Assembly: GCF_040659735.1 (NCBI RefSeq) | Contig: NZ_JBFANZ010000003.1 | Span: forward strand, 1-64,000 | Direction of reading: 5' to 3' | Origin: Micromonospora_I sp040659735 | GTDB lineage: Bacteria > Actinomycetota > Actinomycetes > Mycobacteriales > Micromonosporaceae | Length of the DNA: 64,000 bases | Shown: in pieces, positions 1 through 8,700 of the stretch | How positions within the stretch are numbered: position 1 is the first letter of the stretch | How the letters are laid out: each line of letters opens with the position of its first letter | Made by a program: the position numbers and the translations under genes | The notes under the pieces: generated by a model | Told to the model about the DNA's origin: nothing | Database searches by the model: none | What the model saw: only the letters and a program-made list of their open reading frames with translations

Positions 1-1
1 C

Positions 2-91
2 ACCGGCGAGGCGATCGGGTGTTTCGGCCTGACCGAGCCCGATCACGGTTCGGATCCGGCGTCGATGAGCACCCGTGCCCGGCGTGACGGC
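2..91 (+). pseudogene. acyl-CoA dehydrogenase fragment (glutaryl-CoA dehydrogenase-like)
   Basis: The first 30 codons, read from base 2, give a typical acyl-CoA dehydrogenase substrate/FAD-loop stretch (GCFGLTEPDHGSDP) as found in glutaryl-CoA dehydrogenases. After the RRDG residues the frame turns into arginine/proline-rich text with no family resemblance, so the gene is broken here. The upstream part lies outside the window. The fragment probably marks a rearrangement junction near base 91. About 90 bases of nothing recognisable separate it from the pdxY stop. Confidence 0.6.
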
Positions 92-182
92 AGCGCACGG
101 CCGCCGCGCCACACTGCTGCCGACCTCTCGTCGCCGCGAACCGTACCGCCGCGCTCCGCAACCTTGTCCATAGGCACTTGCC

Positions 183-1034
183 TCAGCGCAACCGGCGGGC
201 GACGAATCTTGCCGGCGGGTCGGCGATCGCGTCCTGGGCGGCGACCAGCTGGAGCTCCCGGGTGCCCGCCGCGAGAGTCGCCTCGAGGACGGCGAAGATG
301 GCGGAGGTGGTGCGCTCCAGCGCCGCCGCGGGCGAGCCGGTCGTCGACAGGTGCGCGAGATACAGCGCGGCGGTGACGTCGCCGCCGCCGTTCGGGCTGA
401 TCGGCAGCAGCGGCGTGGTCACCGCCCAGGCGCCCTCGTCCGATACGGCCACCACTTCCAGCGACCCATCAGGGACGTCGCCGTGCAGCACGCTGGTGAC
501 CAGCACGTGCCGCGGCCCCATCTCGCGCACGACATCGACCGCCGCCAGCAACTCCGCCAGCGAACTCGTCGTACGGCCCGAGAGGAACTCCAGCTCGAAC
601 TGGTTCGGGGTGACGATGTCCGCGCGTGGCACGACGGTGTCCCGCATGTACTCCGGGATGCCCGGCCGCACGAACATGCCCCGGCCGACGTCGCCCATCA
701 CCGGGTCGCAGCAGTAGACCGCGTCCGGGTTGGCCGCCTTCACCTTCTCCACCGCGTCGAGGACCACCGCACCCATCGCCGGGTCGCCCTGGTAGCCCGA
801 CAGCACCGCGTCGGCCTCCGCGAGCACCCCGCGGTCCTCGATGCCCGCGATCACATCGGCCACGTCGGCCGGGGTCAACAGCGGCCCACGCCACGCGCCG
901 TATCCCGTGTGGTTGGAGAAGTGGACGGTCAGCACCGGCCAGACCTCGTGCCCCAGCCGCTGGAGGGGGAAGACCGCGGCGGAGTTGCCGACGTAGCCGT
1001 AGGCGACCGATGACTGGATAGACAAGATCTTCAC
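183..1034 (-). CDS. pdxY: pyridoxal kinase
   Basis: A ribokinase-fold kinase that phosphorylates pyridoxal to pyridoxal 5'-phosphate in the cytosolic B6 salvage pathway. The N-terminus KILSIQSSVAYGYVGN is the classic pyridoxal kinase opening. NQFELEFL and CCDPVMGD follow, and the GGGD motif near the C-terminus (SPNGGGDVTAALYLAHL) supplies the catalytic aspartate. I chose the GTG at 1034, giving 283 residues as usual for PdxY. The frame stays open to an ATG at 1094, but that adds 20 residues not seen in the family. GGGGAG lies about 15 bases before the GTG, so the ribosome site is not ideal. The gene stands alone between two degraded fragments. Confidence 0.9.
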   Translation of the reverse strand: MKILSIQSSVAYGYVGNSAAVFPLQRLGHEVWPVLTVHFSNHTGYGAWRGPLLTPADVADVIAGIEDRGVLAEADAVLSGYQGDPAMGAVVLDAVEKVKAANPDAVYCCDPVMGDVGRGMFVRPGIPEYMRDTVVPRADIVTPNQFELEFLSGRTTSSLAELLAAVDVVREMGPRHVLVTSVLHGDVPDGSLEVVAVSDEGAWAVTTPLLPISPNGGGDVTAALYLAHLSTTGSPAAALERTTSAIFAVLEATLAAGTRELQLVAAQDAIADPPARFVARRLR

Positions 1035-1090
1035 CCGCCAATGGTGCCACTCCCCGCCGAGTCGGACGCCCCGATCAGCGTTGCGCCGCG

Positions 1091-1345
1091 TCAATCCCGG
1101 ATGACGGCCGGACCTTGGTGCGGAGAAAGTGGTCGGGGCGGGAGGTGCCCAGAGCCGCGAGTTGGGGCATCCGCTCGCGCGACGAAGTCCAGCACCACGT
1201 CCGTGTCGGTGCAGTGGCCAACCTGCGGCCGGTCGGTGGAGGCGAGGCCACGCAGGACCGGGATGAGGGCGGCGGCGCTGGCACTGCGTTCCTGCTCGGG
1301 CATCGGCTCGTGCACCACGGGCCCGAACGACGAGCAGCCCGTCGT
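1091..1345 (-). pseudogene. unidentified degraded coding fragment
   Basis: Minus-strand frame VVHEPMPEQERSASAAALIP...VVLDFVARADAPT has the G/C third-position bias of a real gene. It has no start codon with a ribosome site. A neighbouring frame just upstream (LFLRDDGLLVV) looks like the same gene before a frameshift. I do not recognise the family. It probably represents the frameshifted tail of a lost gene upstream of pdxY. Confidence 0.3.
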
Positions 1346-1394
1346 CGCGCAGGAACAGTGAACAGCCGTGCCATCCGGCAGCCTTCAGCGCGGT

Positions 1395-2624
1395 CTACAT
1401 CCCAGGAACCGATGGTTCATCACGCACCGGTGGTGTGGCCGCCGCTGCTGGCACACACTCGGTCAGCTCCTCAGGCGCGCCGGGCCGACCGAAGTGCCAA
1501 CCTTGGCCGTAGTCCACGCCCAGCGACCGCAACGCGGCGGCGTCCTCACCGGTCTCGACCCCTTCGGCGACCACCCGGGCATCGCAGCCATGGCCGAACT
1601 CCACCAGCGAGCGCACCAGGGTCGTGAGGATCGGGTCCGTACTGACCCCGTCGACGATGCTTCGATCCAGCTTTATCACGTCGGGAGACGTGAGAACGAT
1701 GTGGCGGAGTGATGAGAAGCCGGCACCGACGTCATCGATGGCGAGGCGCATTCCCCCCGCGCGCAGCGGGGCAAGAACGGTCGTCAGTGCGTCGTAGTCC
1801 TCGACCGGGTCATGCTCGGAGAGTTCGAGGAGGATGCGCTCGAGTGGCAGTCTGCCCAGCAATTCTGTGCACTCACGCGTGAGGAGGGTGGCGGAAGATA
1901 CGTTCATGGCGACGTAGCCGGAGACGCGCTTGAGGTGCTCCGCGGCTCGCGCCAGCGCGAGAATCTCCAGTCGGTCCCCGACGTCGACGCTGTGTGCTTC
2001 AGCGAAACAGACGTCGGGCGCCTTTCTCCACTCACTCGGAAAGCGGCTGAGGGCCTCCGCTCCGATCCGGCCGCCGGTGGCGAGGTCCACGATCGGCTGG
2101 AGCACTACCGCTGGGCCCCCGTTTGCCAGCACCAGGTTCAGGCGGGACTCGATCTCCGATCGGCGGCCACGTTCCCGTACCCCCGGCTCGATGATGACCG
2201 AGGCGGCGTGAGCGAGAACCTCCATGAGGGACTTGTCCCGTTTGGCGAGTCCTTTGTCCGAGGTGAAGCCGGCAGCGCAGAAGGTGCCGTACACGTTCCC
2301 GTCGCTCAGGACGACGGGAACGGAGACGAAGCTACGGATGCGGGGTATCCGAGCGGCGGGGAGCTTCATCGCTTCGGGGAACGCCTTCACGTCCGGGATG
2401 ACCGCCGGGAGTTTTCCGTCCATGATCGCCTGGCAGAAGGTGGTCTCCTGGCGTTGGGTGACGCCATCCCTGATGAGGAAGGGAATGGATGACTCGACCA
2501 CCTCGAGGTGCTGGGTGGTCCCGTCCATGCGGGTCAGGAACGCGAGGCTGAGGCCAAGGGAGCTCTTGGCGGTACGGAGTAGATCCGCAACCTGCTCCTC
2601 GACATCCGAGCGCCGCTTTGCCAC
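1395..2624 (-). CDS. GAF-EAL protein, probable c-di-GMP phosphodiesterase
   Basis: A cytoplasmic signalling protein of about 409 residues: an N-terminal GAF sensor (roughly 10-145), then a C-terminal EAL domain (roughly 160-395) of the type that cleaves cyclic di-GMP to pGpG. The catalytic set appears complete: EALSRF, the Asn of NVSS, the Glu of LELSEHD, the aspartates of IDDVGAGFSS, the Lys of VIKLDRS, AEGVET and GQGWHFGRP. An active phosphodiesterase is therefore likely. I start at the GTG at 2624 because GAAGGAGGA sits five bases upstream; an ATG at 2651 is in frame but lacks this site. No transmembrane segment is seen. A STAS fragment and a SpoIIE-type phosphatase lie just upstream, so this is a small signalling neighbourhood. 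Confidence 0.88.
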   Translation of the reverse strand: MAKRRSDVEEQVADLLRTAKSSLGLSLAFLTRMDGTTQHLEVVESSIPFLIRDGVTQRQETTFCQAIMDGKLPAVIPDVKAFPEAMKLPAARIPRIRSFVSVPVVLSDGNVYGTFCAAGFTSDKGLAKRDKSLMEVLAHAASVIIEPGVRERGRRSEIESRLNLVLANGGPAVVLQPIVDLATGGRIGAEALSRFPSEWRKAPDVCFAEAHSVDVGDRLEILALARAAEHLKRVSGYVAMNVSSATLLTRECTELLGRLPLERILLELSEHDPVEDYDALTTVLAPLRAGGMRLAIDDVGAGFSSLRHIVLTSPDVIKLDRSIVDGVSTDPILTTLVRSLVEFGHGCDARVVAEGVETGEDAAALRSLGVDYGQGWHFGRPGAPEELTECVPAAAATPPVRDEPSVPGM

Positions 2625-2739
2625 ATGCTCCTCCTTCGCTGCCCGGTGCACCGGCTCCGCTCCTCACCACGACTTCACCGCCGGAAGAGGAGCTGGTGAC
2701 AAACCCCTTATCGGCCGGCCGCCACCCGATCTGAGCACG

Positions 2740-2869
2740 GGATGCTGGCGCGGACAGCGGCCCTGCAATCCGGCTCGACCTTCCGGGTCATGCGCCCGCA
2801 CGGCACCGTGCGCACGGCCCTGGACCTCACCGGCACATGTCAGCTACTCACCCACGTACACGCCCCGGG
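2740..2869 (+). pseudogene. STAS-domain (anti-anti-sigma factor) C-terminal remnant
   Basis: The plus-strand reading FRVMRPHGTVRTALDLTGTC followed by QLLTHVH resembles the last helix and strand of STAS-domain anti-sigma-factor antagonists, which typically end in '...VRRVLELTGLDRLL'. The rest of the domain is missing upstream. It sits beside a SpoIIE-type phosphatase, whose usual substrate is a phosphorylated STAS protein, so it may be the relic of its partner. Confidence 0.4.
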
Positions 2870-2947
2870 CCAGTCCGGCCGCAGCGGGATGACCAACGCC
2901 TCCGCGATCCGGCCGCGGATTGCCCGGTGACGCTCGGAAGTGTTCAC
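2840..2947 (-). CDS. possible 35-residue ORF translationally coupled to the phosphatase
   Basis: The GTG start overlaps the stop of the upstream SpoIIE-type phosphatase gene in a GTGA tetranucleotide. The 35 codons are rich in G/C at third positions, and the peptide includes RAIRGRIAEALVIPLRPDWP. Its 3' end overlaps the opposite-strand STAS remnant by about 30 bases. I recognise no family, and it could simply be an extension artefact of the phosphatase frame after a past frameshift. Confidence 0.3.
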   Translation of the reverse strand: MNTSERHRAIRGRIAEALVIPLRPDWPGACTWVSS

Positions 2948-4200
2948 CCGGGTGGTGTCGGGGACCACTGCTGCGGGCGAACGGCGGACGGGCCGACGGC
3001 GGCGAGGTCGGACAGGTGGGCGAGCGGGCTTCGCCGCGGTCGCCACTCGAGGAACAGCGCCGTCGCGTCGTCCTGGAGTTCACCGTCCTGGTGCTCGACG
3101 ACCGCGCGGACCAGGCGACGCATCGTCTCCGGCGTGGCCAACTGGTCGTTCAGCGCACGGTTGACGAAATCGACCAGCCGGTTCACGCCGAACCGGTCCC
3201 CGTCGGCGCTGCGGGCATCGGTGATGCCGTCGGTGTAGCCGAGGATGCGGTCGCCGGGGTGCAGGTTCTCCTCGTGCACCTCCGGCCGGCGCCTCGACAG
3301 GTGGCCGATGCCCAGCGGCAGCGCGGTGGGCCCGGGCAACTCCCGGATCACCTTGCCGTCGCGCAGCAGCAACGCTCCCGGATGCCCGGCGTTGATCATG
3401 CGCAGCCGGCCGGTGGTGCGGTCAAGCTCGGCGAGCAGCGCGGTCGCGAACAGACCCGGGTGTTCACTCCGCACCCACTTGTCGATGCTGCTCGCCGTGT
3501 CAGCCAGGTCGAGGCCGCACCGGCGGGCATTGCGGTAGGTGTTGACCACGAGTGATGCCAACGTGCTCGCCTTGATGCCGTGTCCACAGGTGTCGAACAA
3601 CCCGACGCTGAGCACGTCACCGTTCAGCGCGTAGTCGAAGACGTCCCCACCGACGTCGTAACACGGCTCGAGGATGGCGGTGACCATGACCTCATCGGTC
3701 GCGAACGTCAACGGAGGCAGCAGTCCCCACACGATCTCCGCCGCCACCTGCATCGGGAGGCGCCGTCGCAGGCGCTCGATGACGTCGCCGTAGGGCCGGC
3801 GGTTCACCAGAAGCTGAGCGACACTCACGGCGAACTCCCGCGCGGGCGCCTCCAGCTCCGGGTCCGCGGCGGCCGGCGACACGATCTCGAGTACGCCCAT
3901 CCGCTCGCACCCGACCAGCAGCGGTACCCACATCCGGTCGGCGTCGTCGACGGCCCGCTGCACGTCGAGGCTGGTGAACGCGCGCCCGGCGAGACTCGTC
4001 TCGACAGGCAACGCGTCCCGGACGAGACCGGCGCCGAGCAGCGGCACGAGCCGGTCCTGCGCGTAGTCGGCCAGATAGATAACGATCTCGGTGGCACCGA
4101 TCGCCGGCGCGGCACGAGTGACCAGCACGGACAGGTCGTCTGGCCCGCCACGGGGCGCGGTCAGCTGCAGCCACCGCACACCGTCACCCGCGTCCACCAC
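2944..4200 (-). CDS. PP2C-type (SpoIIE) serine/threonine phosphatase with N-terminal GAF-like region
   Basis: The C-terminal half is a SpoIIE-like PP2C domain: DVGGDVFDYA, FDTCGHGIKASTLASLVV, NAGHPGALLLRDG, LGYTDGITDAR and the final QDDATALFLEWR, with the metal-binding aspartates kept. The first roughly 150 residues look like a GAF-type sensor (ATEIVIYLADYAQDRLVPLL...). Such proteins dephosphorylate STAS anti-anti-sigma factors in partner-switching control of alternative sigma factors. I start at the GTG at 4200, six bases after GGGGAGG; the next codon is also GTG, and an upstream GTG at 4257 keeps the frame open. No transmembrane segment is visible. Its STAS partner may be the neighbouring remnant or lie elsewhere. 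Confidence 0.85.
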   Translation of the reverse strand: MVDAGDGVRWLQLTAPRGGPDDLSVLVTRAAPAIGATEIVIYLADYAQDRLVPLLGAGLVRDALPVETSLAGRAFTSLDVQRAVDDADRMWVPLLVGCERMGVLEIVSPAAADPELEAPAREFAVSVAQLLVNRRPYGDVIERLRRRLPMQVAAEIVWGLLPPLTFATDEVMVTAILEPCYDVGGDVFDYALNGDVLSVGLFDTCGHGIKASTLASLVVNTYRNARRCGLDLADTASSIDKWVRSEHPGLFATALLAELDRTTGRLRMINAGHPGALLLRDGKVIRELPGPTALPLGIGHLSRRRPEVHEENLHPGDRILGYTDGITDARSADGDRFGVNRLVDFVNRALNDQLATPETMRRLVRAVVEHQDGELQDDATALFLEWRPRRSPLAHLSDLAAVGPSAVRPQQWSPTPPG

Positions 4201-4307
4201 CCCCGACCTCCCCACGTCTCCCCCACCGTAGAAGTCAACCGGTGAACCTGCCACCACTGACCCGCATCCCGGCGATCGTCAGCTGGACCGTACGCGGAGG
4301 CAACACA

Positions 4308-4571
4308 CTATGGACGATGCGCCCGGTCAACCGGTCCCGACCGCTTCGCACCAGGCGTCCCCTCGGCCAAGCGGTCGGCGCGTCGATCAATGCTGCGCGC
4401 CTGCAAGGTGACCTCATCACCGAGCCCGTGCAACCGCGCCTTCGTCTCCGCGTTCGGAGACGCATCCGCGCCGTGGTGCAGGATCGCCTCCGCCACCTCC
4501 AACTGCTGCGCGGTGTCGTGCATCGCTCCGACGGTGCGCTCCTGGCTGCTCATATCATCGTTCGTGGTCAT
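4308..4571 (-). CDS. small hypothetical protein, 87 aa
   Basis: A short acidic, helix-rich protein (MTTNDDMSSQERTVGAMHDT..., then LEVAEAILHHGADA...KARLHGLGDEV) with no membrane segment or motif that I recognise. The ATG at 4571 directly abuts GGGAG, which leaves no proper spacer, so the second ATG at 4553 is possible. The frame is open far upstream, but only this part has protein-like composition. It is transcribed toward the phosphatase gene, about 100 bases away. Confidence 0.5.
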   Translation of the reverse strand: MTTNDDMSSQERTVGAMHDTAQQLEVAEAILHHGADASPNAETKARLHGLGDEVTLQARSIDRRADRLAEGTPGAKRSGPVDRAHRP

Positions 4572-4824
4572 CTCCCGGCCATACCCCACCACGACCTTAA
4601 TCATGTCGCTCGCGGGCGGTGGGGCTCCTCGATCGCGTGGGCTTGATCTGTGCCACGGCGAGCAGGCAAGCCAGCACAAGCAAGAAGTGATGGTCGGAAG
4701 CAGGAATCCGCCGACAAGCATGAGCCAATGGCCCGCAACCGCGCCCCGTCCACGAGACGGATGAACACCCTCGGGTGACAGGCCGGCCTCCCTGACCGTC
4801 TCGGGGCGGTAACCCCGCAGGCAT

Positions 4825-4954
4825 TGGGGCTTGTGAGTCGGAACAGAGATACCTAGTATCGACGAAAGTTCTCCCAGTCGCAGCGAAAGTCTCCTGAGGA
4901 GTAGCGAAAGTTCCTGATGTATTCGCGGAAGTCCCAAGAAGGCGCGCGAAAGGT
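4825..4954 (-). repeat. array of ACTTTCG motifs at exact 21-bp spacing, with conserved tail
   Basis: On the plus strand CGAAAGT or a one-base variant begins at 4863, 4884, 4905, 4926 (CGGAAGT) and 4947 (CGAAAGG), exactly 21 bases apart each time, i.e. two helical turns. On the minus strand it reads ACTTTCG, and after the last copy comes GTCGATACTAGG and a C-rich tail down to about 4825. The same motif, spacing and tail recur at 38614-38700. The array lies just upstream of the LuxR-type gene at 4985, so protein binding there is possible. In one minus frame it encodes TF every seven residues. Confidence 0.7.
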
Positions 4955-4984
4955 TGACAGGACATGCCACTTCGAGGAGGAGTG

Positions 4985-5581
4985 ATGCGAACCGAACGAC
5001 CGCCCGACGGAAGACGCAGCCGAGACTGTGACAGCCCTCTTGCCCCCACCCCGACCTGCCCGGGAATGCCGGTACACGGATCGCTGCCGGCCGCGCAACC
5101 ACGCGGTCTCGCGCTGCCACCGGCCCACCGCCGCCAGGCTTTCCTCGATACGCGAGAAATCGGCAGTCACGGTGTCGAGAGCTGGCCGGCGCGAGTAGCC
5201 CGCGGGGTGCCCATCGTGGGCGGCGAGCCGGTCCTCCCGTCGCACCCACGCGGACGGGGCACCGAGTACGACAAGATGCTGGAGGCCGGATCGGGCCCCG
5301 GCAGCCCGACTCTTCCGCGTGTTGGCGGTGCGGCTCGGGGTCGCACCGACCCTTCGGAGGTACCGGCGCCACGCTGGGACGCCGACGGGGTGCGACTCGA
5401 TGAGGAGGATCTACGCCTGCTAGCGCTGCTGGGCGAGGGCATGCCGCTCAGCTCGGTCGCGCGCCGCGTGGCCATGTCGGACCGTACGGTTCGCCGCCGG
5501 ATACGGGCGATCTGCGAGCAACTCGGCGTGAAGGCCACCGTACAGGCGATCGTCTGGGCAGCCCGCCGCGGCCTGGTGTGA
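4985..5581 (+). CDS. LuxR-type helix-turn-helix regulator
   Basis: The last about 60 residues form a LuxR/GerE-like DNA-binding domain: LDEEDLRLLALLGEG, then SSVARRVAMSDRTVRRRIRA and LGVKATVQAIVWAARRGLV. The N-terminal about 130 residues are Pro/Arg-rich and contain no receiver or sensor domain that I can recognise. GAGGAGGAG lies right before the ATG at 4985, which fixes that start. The 21-bp repeat array ends about 30 bases upstream and might be its control region. Low conservation of the N-terminal half leaves open that only the C-terminal part is an old functional domain. Confidence 0.65.
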   Translation: MRTERPPDGRRSRDCDSPLAPTPTCPGMPVHGSLPAAQPRGLALPPAHRRQAFLDTREIGSHGVESWPARVARGVPIVGGEPVLPSHPRGRGTEYDKMLEAGSGPGSPTLPRVGGAARGRTDPSEVPAPRWDADGVRLDEEDLRLLALLGEGMPLSSVARRVAMSDRTVRRRIRAICEQLGVKATVQAIVWAARRGLV

Positions 5582-5700
5582 ACCCGTTCACCTGCGGGTG
5601 AATGGTGCTCACGAATGCGGCGGACGCCGCGCGGACGCGCGTCCCCCGCCCGTACCGGGGCGTCGTCACATGTCGTGTTGGGCGGCGCGTCGGCGGGAAG

Positions 5701-5758
5701 CGATCGGCCGGTGTGCCGGGTACGGAGGAACGTGGCCCCCGTACCCGGCACCGATCGG
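5701..5758. terminator. bidirectional terminator hairpin between convergent genes
   Basis: A long inverted repeat: TGCCGGGTACGG pairs with CCGTACCCGGCA, and an outer CGATCGG/CCGATCGG pair flanks it. It lies between the LuxR-type gene (plus) and the end of the giant ThuA protein gene (minus). There is no clear T-tract, as is common in actinomycetes. Confidence 0.65.
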
Positions 5759-8700
5759 CTACAGCTCCCGCACCCTGATGTTGCGGAACTCCATCAGGTC
5801 GCTGTTGCCGTGGTTCTGCAATCCGACGAAACCGCTGAGGAACTGTCGCAGGTCGGTCGACGGGTCGCCGGCGCGGGACGACTCCTTGCCCGGCGTGTTG
5901 TCAAACTCGTTGATCACCACACCGTTACGGATGATCGTGTAGTGCTGCCCGATCACCCGGATCTCGTAGTCGTTCCACTGCCCCTTCGGGGTCACCCCCG
6001 CCTTGTCCAGGCCCACGGGCGCGAAGTTGTAGATAGAGCCGGTCTTCTGGGGCTCACCGGTGTCCCCGTCGTAGATCTGGACTTCGTGACCGCAGTAGAT
6101 CGCGACCCATGCCGAGGAGGTACGCGCCGCCCCGAGCGTCCCGCAGCTTCCGGCGGGGCGCTGGTCCACGGGGGTTCTCGGATCGGGGAACCGTGTGAAC
6201 ACTCCGCTGTTCGACCAGCGCCCCTCCGTTGCCGCGTCCCGGAACTGGAGCCTGAGCGAAAAGTCCCCGAACGCCTTCTCCGAGTACCACAGCATGCCCA
6301 ACCCGCCGGAGCTGCGCATCGAACCGTCCGACTGTAGATCGAAGCGTCCGCCAGGGGCCTGGCTCCACTTCAGGAGCGACTGCGGCGTCCCGTCGAAGAT
6401 GGCCTTGTACCCGGGCATATTGCCGATCTTGGACTGGTTCGCCGCGCGGCGCAGCGCGCTCGCCTCGGCCTGGTCGATGACGCCGTCCTTGCGCAGCTGG
6501 TACACCCAGTCGTTGACGTGGCTCACGAACGCGGCGTGGGTCGACCAGGTGCTCTCGTCATCGATCAGGTCGTTGATCGTGCAGCCGCCGCCGACCTGGT
6601 GGTTGGCCACGCCCGTATCGGCGTCGAGGAACCGGACCGTCGGCCGAGCGTCGGGCGCCGAGCAGCCGACATTGACGTCGATCTTCCCGGTGGCCTGCTC
6701 ACCGTTGGCGTAGGTCGCCTTGACCGTCGCCTGGTAGGTACCGAACTCCGCGTAGGTGTGCGTCGGGTTGGCCGCGCGCGACTTGCTGCCGTCACCAAAG
6801 TTCCACTCCCAGGACACGCCACCAGCCCTGGTGTTGGAGAACATGATCGTTTTCGGCTTGCTCGGTTCGAGAGCCCGCGCCGAGGCGGCGCTCGGGTTCG
6901 GCGTGGCCGGACCGCCCTGGTAGGCGATGCGGATCATCTTCTGGTTGGGATGGAGACTGAAGAAGCCACCGGCATAGTCCAGCATGTACAGCGCGCCGTC
7001 CGGACCGAACTTGGCGTCCATCCAACTCTGCAGCGCGGTGTCGCCGTTACCGCCGCGGATAATCTGGCGCAGGTCCTCACCGAAGGCCGGCGGACCCTGC
7101 TCCTTGACGTTCTGCGGGTTGACGGTCATCGCGACCCGGTTGTTGGGGTTGGACTGGTCGCCGATGAACCACTTGTTGTCCCAGTACGCCGGCCACGCGA
7201 CACCGCTGTCGGTGTTCACCTCCGACCGGTGGTAGGTCGGGCCGTCCATGATGGCCTGGCCGCCGCCCTTGAGGTAGGGCTGGGTGTAGGTCGCGTCGCT
7301 CTGGAGGTAGGTCGGGATGCCGTCTGCCCGCTTCGGGTAGACCACCCCACCGCCCTGCGGTGAGTACCAAATCATATTGTTGCGGGCCGGCGGGATGTCG
7401 ACGAGACCGGTGTTACGCGGCGACGTGTTCTTCAGGTTGTCGCAGTCGTACCAGCCGGTCAGGACGTTGGCATCGGTGTTGCTGCGGTCACGGTAGGGCT
7501 GCTTGTTGCCCATGCAGTAGGGCCAGCCCTGGTTGCCGGCGGAGGTGATGATCGTCGCGGTCTCGTACTTCGCCGGGCCCAGTTCCGGGCTCGGTGCCCC
7601 CGCGTCCGGACCCACCCATGCGGCGGTCAGCCAGTCGTTCACCTTGTCGTAGGCGATCCGCGCGATGTTGCGGACACCCATCACGTAGATCTCCGGCCGG
7701 GTCTTGCCCCCGCCTTCCTCCTTGCCGGTGAAGAGGTTGCCCTGAGGGATCGTGTACGTGCCGTCGGCCTCCGGGTGGATGCGGAGAATCTTGCCGTTGA
7801 GGTCGTTGGTGTTGCCGGAGGTGCGGCGGGCGTCCTGGAACGACAGGCCCTGGTAGTCCTGCGTCCAGTTGTTCCCCGAGTAGCCGTTCGAGCCACCGGA
7901 GGAGTTGCTGTCGCCGGACCCGATGTAGAGGTTGCCCTGCTTGTCGAACGTCATGCCGCCACCTGCGTGGCAGCAGCTGTGGATTTGAGTCGTCCAGTGC
8001 AGCAGGTCCTTGCGGCTGCTCTTGTCGATCGACTGCTTGCCGAAGTCGTAGGTCAGCCGCGAGACCGTCCGCTCGCCGGTCCGCTTGTCACGGTCAATTG
8101 ACTCGTGCGGCATCCAGTAGATGAAGATCGATCCGTTCTGCTCGAACTTCGGATCCAGCGTGATGCCGACGAGGCCTTCCTCGTTCTTGACCAGCTCGTC
8201 ACCGCTGCCCCGGTTACCCATCACATCCAGCGTGGTCAGCAGCTTGACCTGCTTGGTCTTCGGGTCCCACTGATGGATGGTGCCGCAGCCGAGGCCGACC
8301 TTGGGGTCGTTCCAGTCACGGACCGGCCCGGACGCGCAGGCCGCCTTGCCGATGTAGAACACCTTGCCGTCGGGAGCGACGGTCAGGCCGTGTGGCTCAC
8401 CGACCTGGTCGAGCTGGCCCGGCTGGTTCTGCGCCGTCAACCGCTCGATCTTGTAGTTGGACCCGATCGTCGCCTGACAGTCACCGCGAACCATGCCGCT
8501 CGTCCACTGGATGCCGCCGAGCAGGTGGCCGAGAAACTGGGTATCCGTGGTGTAGCTGGCCTCGGTACGGCCCATGCCGGTGTAGAACGACCGGCCGCCG
8601 TCGTAGTCGCGGCACCACGAGATCGGGTGGAACGCCCCGTTGGCACCCTGACCCGCGTCGTACGTCCCCTCCTCGACCTGCGCGATTGTGTGGACCTTGC

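Noticed and set aside
4860..4955. CRISPR array
   Set aside because: The units are 7-bp motifs at a 21-bp period, far too short for CRISPR repeats and spacers, and there are no cas genes.
4853..5245. Minus-strand frame through the repeat array and LuxR 5' part (RIEESLAAVGRWQRETAW)
   Set aside because: Part of it looks protein-like, but it has no ribosome site and lies opposite a gene with a clear one. Kept only as the heptad observation on the array.
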